Shown here piece by piece: positions 25,699-34,199 of a DNA stretch of 64,000 bases. The stretch is from DASXMR01 sp036495525 (GTDB lineage: Bacteria; Actinomycetota; Actinomycetes; Streptosporangiales; Streptosporangiaceae). The notes under the pieces are model-generated. The model did no database searches. It saw only the letters and a program-made list of their open reading frames with translations, and was not told where the DNA came from. How positions within the stretch are numbered: position 1 is the stretch's first letter; each line of letters starts with the position of its first letter. The stretch lies in the NCBI GenBank assembly GCA_036495525.1, contig DASXMR010000158.1, forward strand, positions 6,000-69,999. The letters run 5' to 3'. A program made the position numbers and the translations under genes.

Positions 25699-26736
25699 GT
25701 GGCGGTCACCGCCAGCGAGTCCGTCCGGCGCTCCGCACCGCCGGACGAGCCGCTGCTCGAGCTGGACGGCCTCACGGTGCGGCTCGAGGTCGCTGGCGCC
25801 CGGCGTCCGGTGCTGCGCGGGGTTTCCCTGCAAGTGCATCCTGGCGAGGCCGTCGGGCTGGTGGGCGAGTCAGGCTCGGGCAAGTCCATGACGGCGCGAG
25901 CCATCAGCAGGCTGCTGCCGGCGGGCGCCGAGGTAACCGGGCAGATCCGGTTCGCCGGCCGGGACATCGGCGGGCTGGCCGGCGGCGAGCTGCGCTCCTA
26001 CCGCAACCGGATATCGACGGTGTTCCAGGATCCGCGCGCCCACACCAATCCGGTGCGGCGGATCGGGGACTTCATGACCGAGGCGCTGCGCACGAACCTC
26101 GGCGTGCCGGCGGCCGCGGCGCAGCGCCGGGCCGCCGAAGCGCTGCGGCAGGTGGGCATCGAGGACGGCGAGCGGCGGCTGAGGCAGTATCCGCACCAGC
26201 TTTCCGGCGGCATGCTGCAGCGAGTCATGATCGCAGCCGCGCTGCTGACCAGCCCGGTGCTGCTGCTCGCCGACGAGCCGACAACGGCGCTCGATGTCAC
26301 GACCCAGGCCGAGGTGATGGCCATCCTCGACGACCTGCGCCGCGAACTTGGCCTGGCAATGCTGTTCATCACCCACGACCTGGATCTGGCCGCCGCGGTG
26401 TGCGACCGGACCGCGGTCATGTACGCCGGGCAGATCGTCGAGGTGCGGAGCTCGTCGCTACTGCACGATGATCCGCTGCACCCGTATACCGCCGCGCTGG
26501 CTGCGGCACGGCCTGACATCACCCGCAAGGCGGAGCGGCTGCGCGCCATCCCCGGCCGTCCGCTGTCGGCCTTCGAGGCGCCGCAGGACGAGTGCGCGTT
26601 CGCGCCGCGGTGCGCGCACGCCAGGGACCTCTGCCGGGCCCGGGTGCCCGACATCATCGACCTGGCCAGCGGGCTCTCCCGGTGCGTGCGCGCACATGAA
26701 CTGCGCGGCCAGCTAGCGATGGCCGCCGATGGCTGA
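25699..26736 (+). CDS. ABC transporter ATPase, OppD/DppD type
   Basis: 345 residues from a GTG at 25699, chosen because GGAAGGGGG lies 6-8 bases upstream; a TTG at 25660 would add 13 residues with no ribosome site. Walker A GESGSGKSM, signature LSGGMLQRV and Walker B LLLADEPTTALD are clear, and the C-terminal extension carries CAFAPRCAHARDLC. It overlaps the next ATPase by 8 bases. Partner permeases and binding protein are encoded downstream at 27923-31460. Confidence 0.9.
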   Translation: MAVTASESVRRSAPPDEPLLELDGLTVRLEVAGARRPVLRGVSLQVHPGEAVGLVGESGSGKSMTARAISRLLPAGAEVTGQIRFAGRDIGGLAGGELRSYRNRISTVFQDPRAHTNPVRRIGDFMTEALRTNLGVPAAAAQRRAAEALRQVGIEDGERRLRQYPHQLSGGMLQRVMIAAALLTSPVLLLADEPTTALDVTTQAEVMAILDDLRRELGLAMLFITHDLDLAAAVCDRTAVMYAGQIVEVRSSSLLHDDPLHPYTAALAAARPDITRKAERLRAIPGRPLSAFEAPQDECAFAPRCAHARDLCRARVPDIIDLASGLSRCVRAHELRGQLAMAADG

Positions 26737-27559
26737 CCAGGTCAGCGCGCCGGTCCTCGAGGTGACCGGCCTGCGCAAGGAATTCGGCTCGTTCGTGGCG
26801 GTGGACGACGTGTCGTTCAGCGTGCGGCAGGCAGGCTCACTGGCGATCGCGGGCGAGTCAGGGTCAGGCAAGACCACGATCGCGCGCATGATCGTGGGCC
26901 TGGAACGGCCGACGAGCGGCGCGATCACCGCCTGCGGGCATGACCGGTCCCGGCCGGCCCGTGCAGCCAGGGACCGCCGCCGGCGGGGCCGCGAGGTGCA
27001 GATCGTCTTCCAGGATCCGTACACCAGCCTGGATCCCCGCCAGTCGGCCGAGGGCAGCATCAGCGAGGTGCTACGCCGCCGCCACCGCGACTGGCCGGCC
27101 GCGCGGCGCCGCGAGCGGACCGCCGAGCTGATCGCCCTCGTCGGGCTTGACGCCCGGCAGGCGCAGACCGTCCCGCGTGAGCTTTCCGGCGGCCAGCGGC
27201 AGCGGGTGGCGATCGCTCGCTCGCTCGCTGCCGAGCCGCGGGTGCTGATCCTGGACGAGTCCGTCGCGGCGCTTGACGTGTCGATCCAGGCCCAGGTGCT
27301 CAACCTGCTCAGCGACATCCGCGAGCAGACCGGCGTGTCCTACGTACTGATCAGCCACGACCTCGCGGTCGTCAGGCAGCTCGCCGACGAGATCATCGTG
27401 CTGCGCCGCGGCCTGGTGGTGGAGCGCGGGCCGACAGCGCGGATCCTGGACGACCCGCAGGACGGCTATACCAGGCGGCTGCGCGCCAGCGTCCCTCGGC
27501 CGGGCTGGAAGCCGCGTCGCTCGAGCAGCACCGGCAATGGCTCCCCAGGCCCTTCCTGA
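26729..27559 (+). CDS. ABC transporter ATPase, OppF/DppF type
   Basis: 276 residues. Walker A GESGSGKTT, signature LSGGQRQRVAIARSL, Walker B VLILDESVAALD (Ser in place of the usual Pro after DE) and switch His in YVLISHDLAVV. It is shorter at the C-terminus than most OppF proteins and has no obvious cysteine cluster. It forms the motor pair with the preceding gene. Confidence 0.9.
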   Translation: MADQVSAPVLEVTGLRKEFGSFVAVDDVSFSVRQAGSLAIAGESGSGKTTIARMIVGLERPTSGAITACGHDRSRPARAARDRRRRGREVQIVFQDPYTSLDPRQSAEGSISEVLRRRHRDWPAARRRERTAELIALVGLDARQAQTVPRELSGGQRQRVAIARSLAAEPRVLILDESVAALDVSIQAQVLNLLSDIREQTGVSYVLISHDLAVVRQLADEIIVLRRGLVVERGPTARILDDPQDGYTRRLRASVPRPGWKPRRSSSTGNGSPGPS

Positions 27560-27922
27560 CCTGACCGGCAACGGCCCGTGTGCCGGTCAGGAAACGGCTG
27601 GATAACGGCTATGACCGGGCCGGGCAATGGGCCTTGACAAGGCGAAGCGGCCAACCCTACGCTGCCAAAAGGTTTCGGCACCTCAGGGAGTCGCCCTCCT
27701 CGAGCCTGAGAGGCGGGTCGGGATGCAGGCTCATGATCTCGACGGCCCGGTCATCAGGCAGCGCACCCTTCAGATACGCCAAGCGGCCCCGGATGGCGCG
27801 CGAGCCCCCGCGCGTGCCTTCCGCGCCAGACCGACGGGCTTCAACGTTGCAGCGGCCGTCGGCGTCTGCGCCCGCCACCGGGGGCTACGCCAGCAGGCGA
27901 GCTGAGCCGACGGAGACCCCAC
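27560..27922. other. Regulatory gap with long leader before the binding-protein gene
   Basis: The 363-base gap carries a promoter and operator at 27634-27680, leaving a leader of about 240 bases before the GTG at 27923. Short antisense frames are present (one on the minus strand reads LKGALPDDRAVEIMSLH) but cannot be assigned. No terminator hairpin with a U-tract is seen. Confidence 0.4.
27634..27680 (+). promoter_or_regulatory. Promoter and LacI-type operator of the peptide-type ABC genes
   Basis: TTGACA at 27634-27639 is followed 18 bases on by a weak -10 TACGCT (27658-27663). TGCCAAAAGGTTTCGGCA at 27663-27680 overlaps the expected start site and matches the ggt operator at 16 of 18 positions when that is read on its minus strand. 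The geometry (TTGACA, weak -10, operator at the start site) is the same at both promoters. Confidence 0.7.
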
Positions 27923-29629
27923 GTGAGCGATGACCTCAACAAGCTGCGCACCGAACACGCCGACGGACTGATTGGCCGTCGCGAACTGCTCCGCCGGGCG
28001 GCGCTCATCGGACTGTCGGGCCCGGCCCTCGGCGCTTTCCTGGCCGCCTGCGGTTCCAGCTCGCCCTCGCCCAGGCCAGCCGGCGGCGGCACGGCCGCCA
28101 TCGGCACGACCGTGCTCACGCCGGCCCCGAAAGGCAGCGTCGACAGCATCAACTGGGGCCTGTTCTACGAGCCTTCTGGCCTCGACTGGATCTACGACTA
28201 CAACTACGAGGAAAACACAGTCGTCGCGAACATCACCGAGAGCCTGATGCGGCTCACGCCGCAGTTCACGATCGAGCCCGCGCTGGCCGAGTCCTTCTCC
28301 GCGCCCGATCCGCTGACCAAGGTCTACCAGATCAGGCAGGGCGTGAAGTTCTCCGACGGCAGCCCGATGACCGTCGACGATGTCGTGTTCAGCCTGCAGC
28401 GCCACCTCAACCCCGCCTCGTTCTGGAACTTCGCCTACGTCAACGTCAAGAGCGTGGAGAAAACGGGCGCCGCCGAGGTCACGGTCCGGATGAAGCGGCC
28501 CGACGAGGTCTTCCACCCGCTGATGGCCACCCCAGCCGGCGGCGTCGGCAAGGCGTCCTACCTGAAGGCCAAGGGAAAGGCCTACGGCACCCCCTCCGCC
28601 GGGCCCGTCGGAACGGGGCCGTTCACGTTCACCAGCTGGGCACAGGGCTCGTCGATCATCATCAGCAAGAACGACTCGTACTGGGATACCGCGCACGCCG
28701 CCAAGGTGGGGAAGATCACCTTCTCCTTCATTCCGCAGGAATCCACCATGACGACGGCGCTGCTTTCCGGCGAGATCGACGGCGCCTACCACACCCCTTA
28801 CAGCGGCCTTGGCCAGCTGCGCTCTACCTCGGCCGGCAAGCTGTACCTCGGCAAGAGCATGATCTTCACCGAGATCATCATCGCCGGGACCACCGGGCCG
28901 CTGACTGATCATCGGGTGCGCACCGCGCTGCTGCTGGCGATCGACCGGACGGCGCTGGCGAAGACGGTGTACAACGGGGCGGCAAGCGCGCTGCGCAATA
29001 CCGTGGTGCCGCTCGGCGAGTGGGGCTACGGGCAGGCCGAGGCGCTCGCCGCCTGGAACAAGCTCGCGCCGCCGGCGGTAGACCTGACCAAGGCCAAGCA
29101 GCTGGTGGCGCAGGCCGGCGCCGCCGCCAAGGCCCCGATGACGATCGCCACCAGGGCGTCCTTCCAGCGGTACATCAACATCGCGACGATCGTGCAGGCC
29201 GCAGCCAAGCAGATCGGCCTGACGGTCAACATCAAGTCCATCGACCCGAACACTTACGGGAACCTGTTCTTCTCGGCCAAGGCCAGGTCCGGGATCGACA
29301 TGTTCATCAGCGAGAACTACGCCGATATCCCCGAGCCGCTGGAGATCCTCTACCCGGCGGTGGTCCCCGGCCAGTTCTACAACTACAACGGCTACAACAA
29401 CCCGACGGTCACCAGTGACCTCGGCCAGGCCTTCAGGCAGGTCAGCGACAACAAGCGGGCTTCGCTCGTGCTGGCCGCACAGGCGGTCCTGGCTAATGAC
29501 CTGGCCGCGCTGCCGCTGGCCAACCCGGCCGTGCCGCTGTTCATGAACAAGCGGATCACCGGCGCTCCGGCTTCGTTCTGCTACCTCTACTACCCGTGGG
29601 CGCGTGACATCGGGGCCGCTGCCTCGTGA
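27923..29629 (+). CDS. ABC transporter family-5 substrate-binding lipoprotein (Tat-type signal)
   Basis: 568 residues from a GTG behind GGAG (27912-27915). The N-terminus has a twin-arginine motif GRRELLRRAALIGLSG and a lipobox ending FLAACGSS at Cys47, so it is probably a Tat-exported lipoprotein. SBP_bac_5 blocks are YQIRQGVKFSDGSPMTVDDVV, AGPVGTGPFTFTSW and DHRVRTALLLAIDRTALAKT. Tat export suggests folding before secretion, less common in this family. Ligand unknown; coregulation with ggt hints at gamma-glutamyl peptides or related amides. Confidence 0.88.
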   Translation: MSDDLNKLRTEHADGLIGRRELLRRAALIGLSGPALGAFLAACGSSSPSPRPAGGGTAAIGTTVLTPAPKGSVDSINWGLFYEPSGLDWIYDYNYEENTVVANITESLMRLTPQFTIEPALAESFSAPDPLTKVYQIRQGVKFSDGSPMTVDDVVFSLQRHLNPASFWNFAYVNVKSVEKTGAAEVTVRMKRPDEVFHPLMATPAGGVGKASYLKAKGKAYGTPSAGPVGTGPFTFTSWAQGSSIIISKNDSYWDTAHAAKVGKITFSFIPQESTMTTALLSGEIDGAYHTPYSGLGQLRSTSAGKLYLGKSMIFTEIIIAGTTGPLTDHRVRTALLLAIDRTALAKTVYNGAASALRNTVVPLGEWGYGQAEALAAWNKLAPPAVDLTKAKQLVAQAGAAAKAPMTIATRASFQRYINIATIVQAAAKQIGLTVNIKSIDPNTYGNLFFSAKARSGIDMFISENYADIPEPLEILYPAVVPGQFYNYNGYNNPTVTSDLGQAFRQVSDNKRASLVLAAQAVLANDLAALPLANPAVPLFMNKRITGAPASFCYLYYPWARDIGAAAS

Positions 29630-30579
29630 GGATCGCGACCTTCATCGCGGGACGACTGGCCGGCCTTGCCGCGACTCTCCTGGTCGCGAGCTTCGTCGTG
29701 TACGGCGCGCTCTACCTGGCGCCTGGCAGCCCGGTCGCGGTCATCACCGGCGGCCGCGCGCTGCCGGCCAGGACCCTGGCAGCCATCAACGCCGAGTACG
29801 GATTCGACAGGCCATTCGCGGTCCGCTACTTCCAGTGGCTCGGCAACTTCCTGCACGGGAACTTCGGCCAGTCGATCGTCTTCCGGCAGAACGTCTCGAC
29901 CCTGGTCGCTGCCCGGGCCGGGACGACCGCGTTCCTGGTCGCCTACGCAGCCCTGCTGATCATCCTGCTCGGCGTGCTGCTCGGCCTGGTGTCGGCGCTG
30001 CGCCAGGGCCGCACCGACACCACCATCCTGGGGATCACCACGGTCGGCATCGCGACCCCGTCGTTCGTCGCCGCGATCGTGATGATCTCCATCTTCACCC
30101 TGGGCCTGCACTGGTTCCCGGCGATCGGCGCGGGCACCGGCTTCACCGACCGGCTCTGGCACCTCACCATGCCGGCGGCCGCGCTCGCGCTCGCCGGGAC
30201 CGCGTACGTGGCGCGGCTGACCCGCTCGGCCGCGAACGAGGAACTGGCACGCGAGCACGTGGACACCGCGCGCGGCCGCGGCATCCCTGAGCCGCTGGTC
30301 ATCCGCAGGCACGTGCTGCGCAACGCGATGATCCCGATCACCACGGTCGGCGGGCTGACCGTGGCCAGCCTGATCGCGGGCTCGGTGGTGGTGGAGAACG
30401 CGTTCGCGATCAACGGGCTCGGCTCTTACCTGATCAGCTCCGTGGAGCAGAAGGACTTCCCGGTGGTCCAGGCCATCTCGCTGCTGCTGGTCACCGCCTT
30501 CGTGGTCGTCAACACGGTCGTCGACCTGCTGTACGGGCTGATCGACCCGCGCGTCTCGATGACCGGAGCCAGCCGATGA
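29626..30579 (+). CDS. ABC transporter permease, DppB/OppB type
   Basis: 317 residues from a GTG overlapping the previous stop by 4 bases (GTGA). Six predicted membrane helices. The N-terminal block has APGSPVAVITGG, and the EAA-like loop reads EHVDTARGRGIPEPLVIRRHVLRNAMIP. It pairs with the next permease. Confidence 0.9.
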   Translation: MRIATFIAGRLAGLAATLLVASFVVYGALYLAPGSPVAVITGGRALPARTLAAINAEYGFDRPFAVRYFQWLGNFLHGNFGQSIVFRQNVSTLVAARAGTTAFLVAYAALLIILLGVLLGLVSALRQGRTDTTILGITTVGIATPSFVAAIVMISIFTLGLHWFPAIGAGTGFTDRLWHLTMPAAALALAGTAYVARLTRSAANEELAREHVDTARGRGIPEPLVIRRHVLRNAMIPITTVGGLTVASLIAGSVVVENAFAINGLGSYLISSVEQKDFPVVQAISLLLVTAFVVVNTVVDLLYGLIDPRVSMTGASR

Positions 30580-31460
30580 CCATTCCCGCGCTGGCCACCG
30601 CGCAGCGCCCGCTGGTGACGCTGCGCCGGATCGGCGCCGCCCGGACGCGCCGCCTTGGCGTGCTCGGCGTGGCCAGCGCCAGCCTCATCGTGGCGCTCGC
30701 GCTCGTCGCGGTGCTCGCGCCGTTCATCGCGCCGCACGACCCCAATGCGCTCGACCTGCTGCACCCCTTCGCCGGCCCGTCGCCGCAGCACTTGCTGGGG
30801 ACCGACGACACCGGCCGTGACCTGCTTTCGCGGCTGATCGTCGGGTCGCGCACGAGCCTGCTGGGGCCGCTGCTCGTGGTCGCGCTGGCAGTCGCGCTCG
30901 GGGTACCGCTGGCCATCGCCTCGGCCTGGCGCCGCGGGCCAGTGGACGCCGTGCTGTCGCGGGTGCTCGACCTGCTGTTCGCGTTCCCCGGCGTGCTGCT
31001 CGCCATCCTCGCGATCGCGCTGTTCGGGGCGGGCCTGCCAGCCGCGATCATTGCGCTCGCCATCGCGCACATGCCCTACATCGCGCGGGTCACCAGGGCC
31101 GCGGCGATCCGCGAGCGAGAGCTGACCTACGTGGAGTCGCTGCAGGTGCACGGCTTCTCCGGACTCGCCATCTGCTTCCGGCACCTGCTGCCCAACCTGG
31201 GTCCGCTGATCATCGCCCAGGCCACGGTGTCGTTCGGATACGTGATGGTCGACCTGGCCGCGCTGTCCTTCCTCGGGCTCGGCGTCCAGCCGCCATCGGC
31301 TGACTGGGGCGTGATGGTGGCGAGCGGCGAGCCGTCGATCCTCGAAGGTCACCCGCAGCAGTCGCTGTACGCGGGCATCCTCATCGTGGCCGCCGTGTGC
31401 GCGTTCACGATCCTGGGCGAGCGGCTGGCTGACCCGGCTCGTGCCCCGTCCCGCGGCTAA
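30576..31460 (+). CDS. ABC transporter permease, DppC/OppC type
   Basis: 294 residues overlapping the previous gene by ATGA. The DppC hallmark PQHLLGTDDTGRDLLSRLIVGSR lies near 70-92, and the EAA-like loop is ELTYVESLQVHGFSGLAICFRHLLPN. It is the last gene of the LacI-controlled transporter unit and converges on the pfkB-type gene at 31531. Confidence 0.9.
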   Translation: MTIPALATAQRPLVTLRRIGAARTRRLGVLGVASASLIVALALVAVLAPFIAPHDPNALDLLHPFAGPSPQHLLGTDDTGRDLLSRLIVGSRTSLLGPLLVVALAVALGVPLAIASAWRRGPVDAVLSRVLDLLFAFPGVLLAILAIALFGAGLPAAIIALAIAHMPYIARVTRAAAIRERELTYVESLQVHGFSGLAICFRHLLPNLGPLIIAQATVSFGYVMVDLAALSFLGLGVQPPSADWGVMVASGEPSILEGHPQQSLYAGILIVAAVCAFTILGERLADPARAPSRG

Positions 31461-31493
31461 CCTCCACGACAGCCGGCAGCGAGAGCCGAGGTC

Positions 31494-31517
31494 GGCCCAG
31501 CACCGCGCTGGCCGGGG
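31494..31517. terminator. Possible bidirectional terminator hairpin
   Basis: GGCCCAGC and GCTGGCC pair around ACCGC with one bulge in the 70-base gap between two convergent genes. No U-tract is visible, so the call is weak. Confidence 0.3.
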
Positions 31518-31530
31518 CTGACCAGGATGC

Positions 31531-32529
31531 TTAGCTGCCCTGCCGGTCGGCCAGTGCCGCGCTGTCCAGGCCAGCCGGGCGCCAGCCGCTGACCGTGCTC
31601 GCGAGCGCCAGCGCGGCCGGCAGGTCAGGGCAGCCGGCCGTGCCGCCCGCCGCGGTGGTGGAGGCCGTGCCGACTGCGCAGCCCAGCCGGCCGGCCTCGC
31701 CGATGTCCATGCCGCGCAGCAGCCCGGCGATCAGCCCGGCGTTGCAGCAGTCACCGGCGCCGGTCGCGTCCACCACCGGTGCCGCGGCAGCGGGCGGCGC
31801 GGCGCGGTACAGCCCGGCCGGCCCGGCGACCAGCACACCGTGGCGGCCCAGCTTGACTGCCACGGTCCGGCCGCCAGCGGTCAGCGCGGCGACGGCGTCG
31901 CCCAGCCGCCCGGTGCCCGACAGCAGCAGCGCCTCGGCCTGGTTCGGCAGCAGCAGCCCGACGTGCTCCAGCACCCCGCGCAGCTGCTCGCCGCCCCACC
32001 GGCCGGCCGGATCCCAGTTGGTGTCAAGCGAGGTGCCCGCCCCAGCGGCGCGGGCACGGCCGAGCAGCCCGGCCAGGCCGGGACCGAGCGAGTCCGCCAG
32101 CAGGAAGTAAGAGCTGACGTGCACGTGCCTGGCCCGCTCGACCAGCCCGGCAGGCACGTCCTCGGCGGTGAGCGAGGTCATCGCGCCAGTCGCGGTCAGG
32201 ATCGCCCGGTCAGCGCCGCGCGACAGCGCCACCGTCATCCCGGTCGGCTCCCCCGGCCGCACCGCGACGGCGCCCGTGTCGACGCCCTCGGCGGCCAGCT
32301 GCGCCAGCATCAGATCGCCGGCGGCGTCAGCGCCGACGGCGGCGACGAGCGCGACCCGCAGGCCAAGCCTGGCCGCGGCCACCGCGGTGATCGCGGCCGA
32401 GCCGCCGATGACCAGCGACACGCTGCCGACCAGCTTCTCCTGCTGCCCGAAGGCGGGCGCCACGTCGTCGCCGAGCACGAGCACGTCCGGGTTGCAGTCG
32501 CCGACGACGACCAGGTCGAAGCCGGTCAC
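31531..32529 (-). CDS. PfkB-family carbohydrate kinase
   Basis: 332 residues of the ribokinase fold. The N-terminal part has DLVVVGDCNPDVLVLG and the GGSAAITAVAAARLG glycine-rich block (PfkB signature 1 region); the catalytic signature 2 is VDATGAGDCCNAGLIAGL with the base Asp. It overlaps the deoR-type gene by 4 bases and is the last gene of the eight-gene operon. Together with the SIS enzyme it could phosphorylate the imported free amino sugar (for example GalNAc or galactosamine), a step otherwise missing; this is inference. Confidence 0.85.
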   Translation of the reverse strand: MTGFDLVVVGDCNPDVLVLGDDVAPAFGQQEKLVGSVSLVIGGSAAITAVAAARLGLRVALVAAVGADAAGDLMLAQLAAEGVDTGAVAVRPGEPTGMTVALSRGADRAILTATGAMTSLTAEDVPAGLVERARHVHVSSYFLLADSLGPGLAGLLGRARAAGAGTSLDTNWDPAGRWGGEQLRGVLEHVGLLLPNQAEALLLSGTGRLGDAVAALTAGGRTVAVKLGRHGVLVAGPAGLYRAAPPAAAAPVVDATGAGDCCNAGLIAGLLRGMDIGEAGRLGCAVGTASTTAAGGTAGCPDLPAALALASTVSGWRPAGLDSAALADRQGS

Positions 32530-33311
32530 GCCGTCAGTACCTGCAGGCCGGCCTCGGTGAAGGCGGCCGTGTCCTGACCGCTGATGCCGGTGTCGGTGAC
32601 CAGCACGTCGACCTCGCCCGCCGTGCAGATCCTGGCGAACGCCCGCCGGCCGACTTTCGAGCTGTCGGCCGCGATCACCACCCGGGCCGCCTGGCTGGCC
32701 ATCAGCCGGTTGATGCTGGCCTCTCCCTCGTGCTGGGCGGTGGCGCCGGCCACGACGTCGATCCCGTCCACGCCGAGGATCGCGATGTCCATGCTGACCT
32801 GGTCGAGCACGCCGGTCGCCAGCGGGCCTGTGAGCTCGTAGGAGTGCGGCCTGGCAACCCCGCCGGTCACCACAATCTTGATGTGCTGCCGCACGGCCAG
32901 CTCCGCGGCGATGTTCAGCGCGTTGGTCACGACGGTCACGGCGGGCGAGGCAGCGCCGGCCGTCAGGTCAGCGCGCATCGCGAGGGCGCGGGCCACTTCC
33001 GTCGTGGTCGTGCCGCCATTCAGCCCGAGCACCTGACCTGGCTGCACGAGCCCGGCGGCCAGCACGGCGATCCGGTGCTTCTCCGACGGATGCCGCTCGG
33101 ACTTGTAGCGCAGCGGCAGGTCGTAGGTGACACCCCTGGCGATCGCGCCACCGCGGATCCTGGCGAGCATCTGCTGACTGGCCAGCTCGTCGAAGTCACG
33201 CCTGATGGTCGCCGCTGACACGCCGAGCAGCTTGGCCGCGCGCTCTACCTGTACCTGGCCCTCGGCAGCCAGCAGCTCGAGCAGCTGGTTCCAGCGGCTA
33301 TAGCGGCTCAC
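32526..33311 (-). CDS. DeoR-family transcriptional regulator
   Basis: 261 residues from a GTG behind AGAGGAGC. N-terminal HTH: RYSRWNQLLELLAAEGQVQV then AKLLGVSAATIRRDFDELASQ and IRGGAI. The C-terminal sensor domain shows DeoRC hallmarks LPLRYKSERHPSEKHRIA and LNGGTTTTEVARAL, which bind phosphorylated sugars. In AgaR/LacR/FruR relatives the effector is tagatose- or fructose-phosphate. It probably controls this operon and the divergent GH4/GH114 genes through the palindrome at 39481-39510. Confidence 0.9.
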   Translation of the reverse strand: MSRYSRWNQLLELLAAEGQVQVERAAKLLGVSAATIRRDFDELASQQMLARIRGGAIARGVTYDLPLRYKSERHPSEKHRIAVLAAGLVQPGQVLGLNGGTTTTEVARALAMRADLTAGAASPAVTVVTNALNIAAELAVRQHIKIVVTGGVARPHSYELTGPLATGVLDQVSMDIAILGVDGIDVVAGATAQHEGEASINRLMASQAARVVIAADSSKVGRRAFARICTAGEVDVLVTDTGISGQDTAAFTEAGLQVLTA

Positions 33312-33359
33312 CGGCAGCTCCTCTTGTCACGTTCCGGCGGTTTCGCCCAGATCATAGGG

Positions 33360-34199
33360 TCAGGCCGTCGCGCTCAGCAGGCACAGCATCCTGGCCACCT
33401 CGTCGGCCACCGCGTCGCGGCCGGCGGCCAGGTAACGGCGCGGGTCCACCAGGGCCGGCTGCGCGGCCAGGCAGTCGCGCACCGCGGCGGTGAAGGCCTT
33501 GTTCAGCTGCGTGGCCAGGTTGATCTTCGTCAGCCCGGCGCGGATCGCGGCGCGGATCATCTGGTCCGGCACTCCGGACGAGCCGTGCAGCACCAGCGGC
33601 ACGCCGGCCGTCGCCCGCAGGCTGGCGATCAGGTCCAGGTCGAGCACGGCGTCGCGGGTCAGCATCGCGTGCGAGCTGCCGACCGCAACCGCCAGCGCGT
33701 CCACGCCGGTGCCGGTGACATAAGCGGCCGCCTGGTCGGGCCTGGTCCGTGCGCCGGGCGCGTGCACGCCGTCCTTGCCGCCGACTTCGCCGAGCTCCGC
33801 CTCGACCCAGACCGCGCGCTCGTGGCACCAGCGCGCCACCCCGGATGTCGCCTTGACGTTCTGCTGGTAATCCAGCTGCGAAGCGTCGAACATGACCGAC
33901 CTGATCCCCAGCCGCACCGCGTCACGCAGCAGCTCCTCGTCGGTCGCGTGGTCCAGGTGCACGCAAGCCGGCACAGCAGCGCTGGCCGCGACCGCCAGCA
34001 CGGCGCGGACGATCGGCTCCAGCCGGCCGTGGTAGCGCACGCAGTTCTCGCTGAGCTGGAGCACCACCGGTGCCCGCGCCCGTTCCGCGCCGGTGACGAT
34101 GGCCTCGGCGTGCTCGATCCCGATCACGTTGAACGCGCCGGCCCCCCGGCCAGCCGCCGCCGCCGGCCCAAGGATCGCGGCCATCGTGACCGACGGCAT
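33360..34199 (-). CDS. Class II aldolase, tagatose/fructose-bisphosphate type
   Basis: 279 residues from an ATG at 34199 (GGGGGAGGG upstream; it overlaps the preceding stop as ATGA). Zinc-binding and catalytic blocks are VHLDHATD, VMFDASQLDYQQNV, EAELGEVGGKDG, GSSHAM and LVLHGSSGVPDQMIRAAI followed by GLTKINLATQLN. These match the FbaA/GatY/KbaY family, which splits fructose- or tagatose-1,6-bisphosphate to triose phosphates. Next to a 1-phosphofructokinase-type kinase and an AgaS-like SIS protein, the tagatose reaction is favoured. Confidence 0.88.
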   Translation of the reverse strand: MPSVTMAAILGPAAAAGRGAGAFNVIGIEHAEAIVTGAERARAPVVLQLSENCVRYHGRLEPIVRAVLAVAASAAVPACVHLDHATDEELLRDAVRLGIRSVMFDASQLDYQQNVKATSGVARWCHERAVWVEAELGEVGGKDGVHAPGARTRPDQAAAYVTGTGVDALAVAVGSSHAMLTRDAVLDLDLIASLRATAGVPLVLHGSSGVPDQMIRAAIRAGLTKINLATQLNKAFTAAVRDCLAAQPALVDPRRYLAAGRDAVADEVARMLCLLSATA

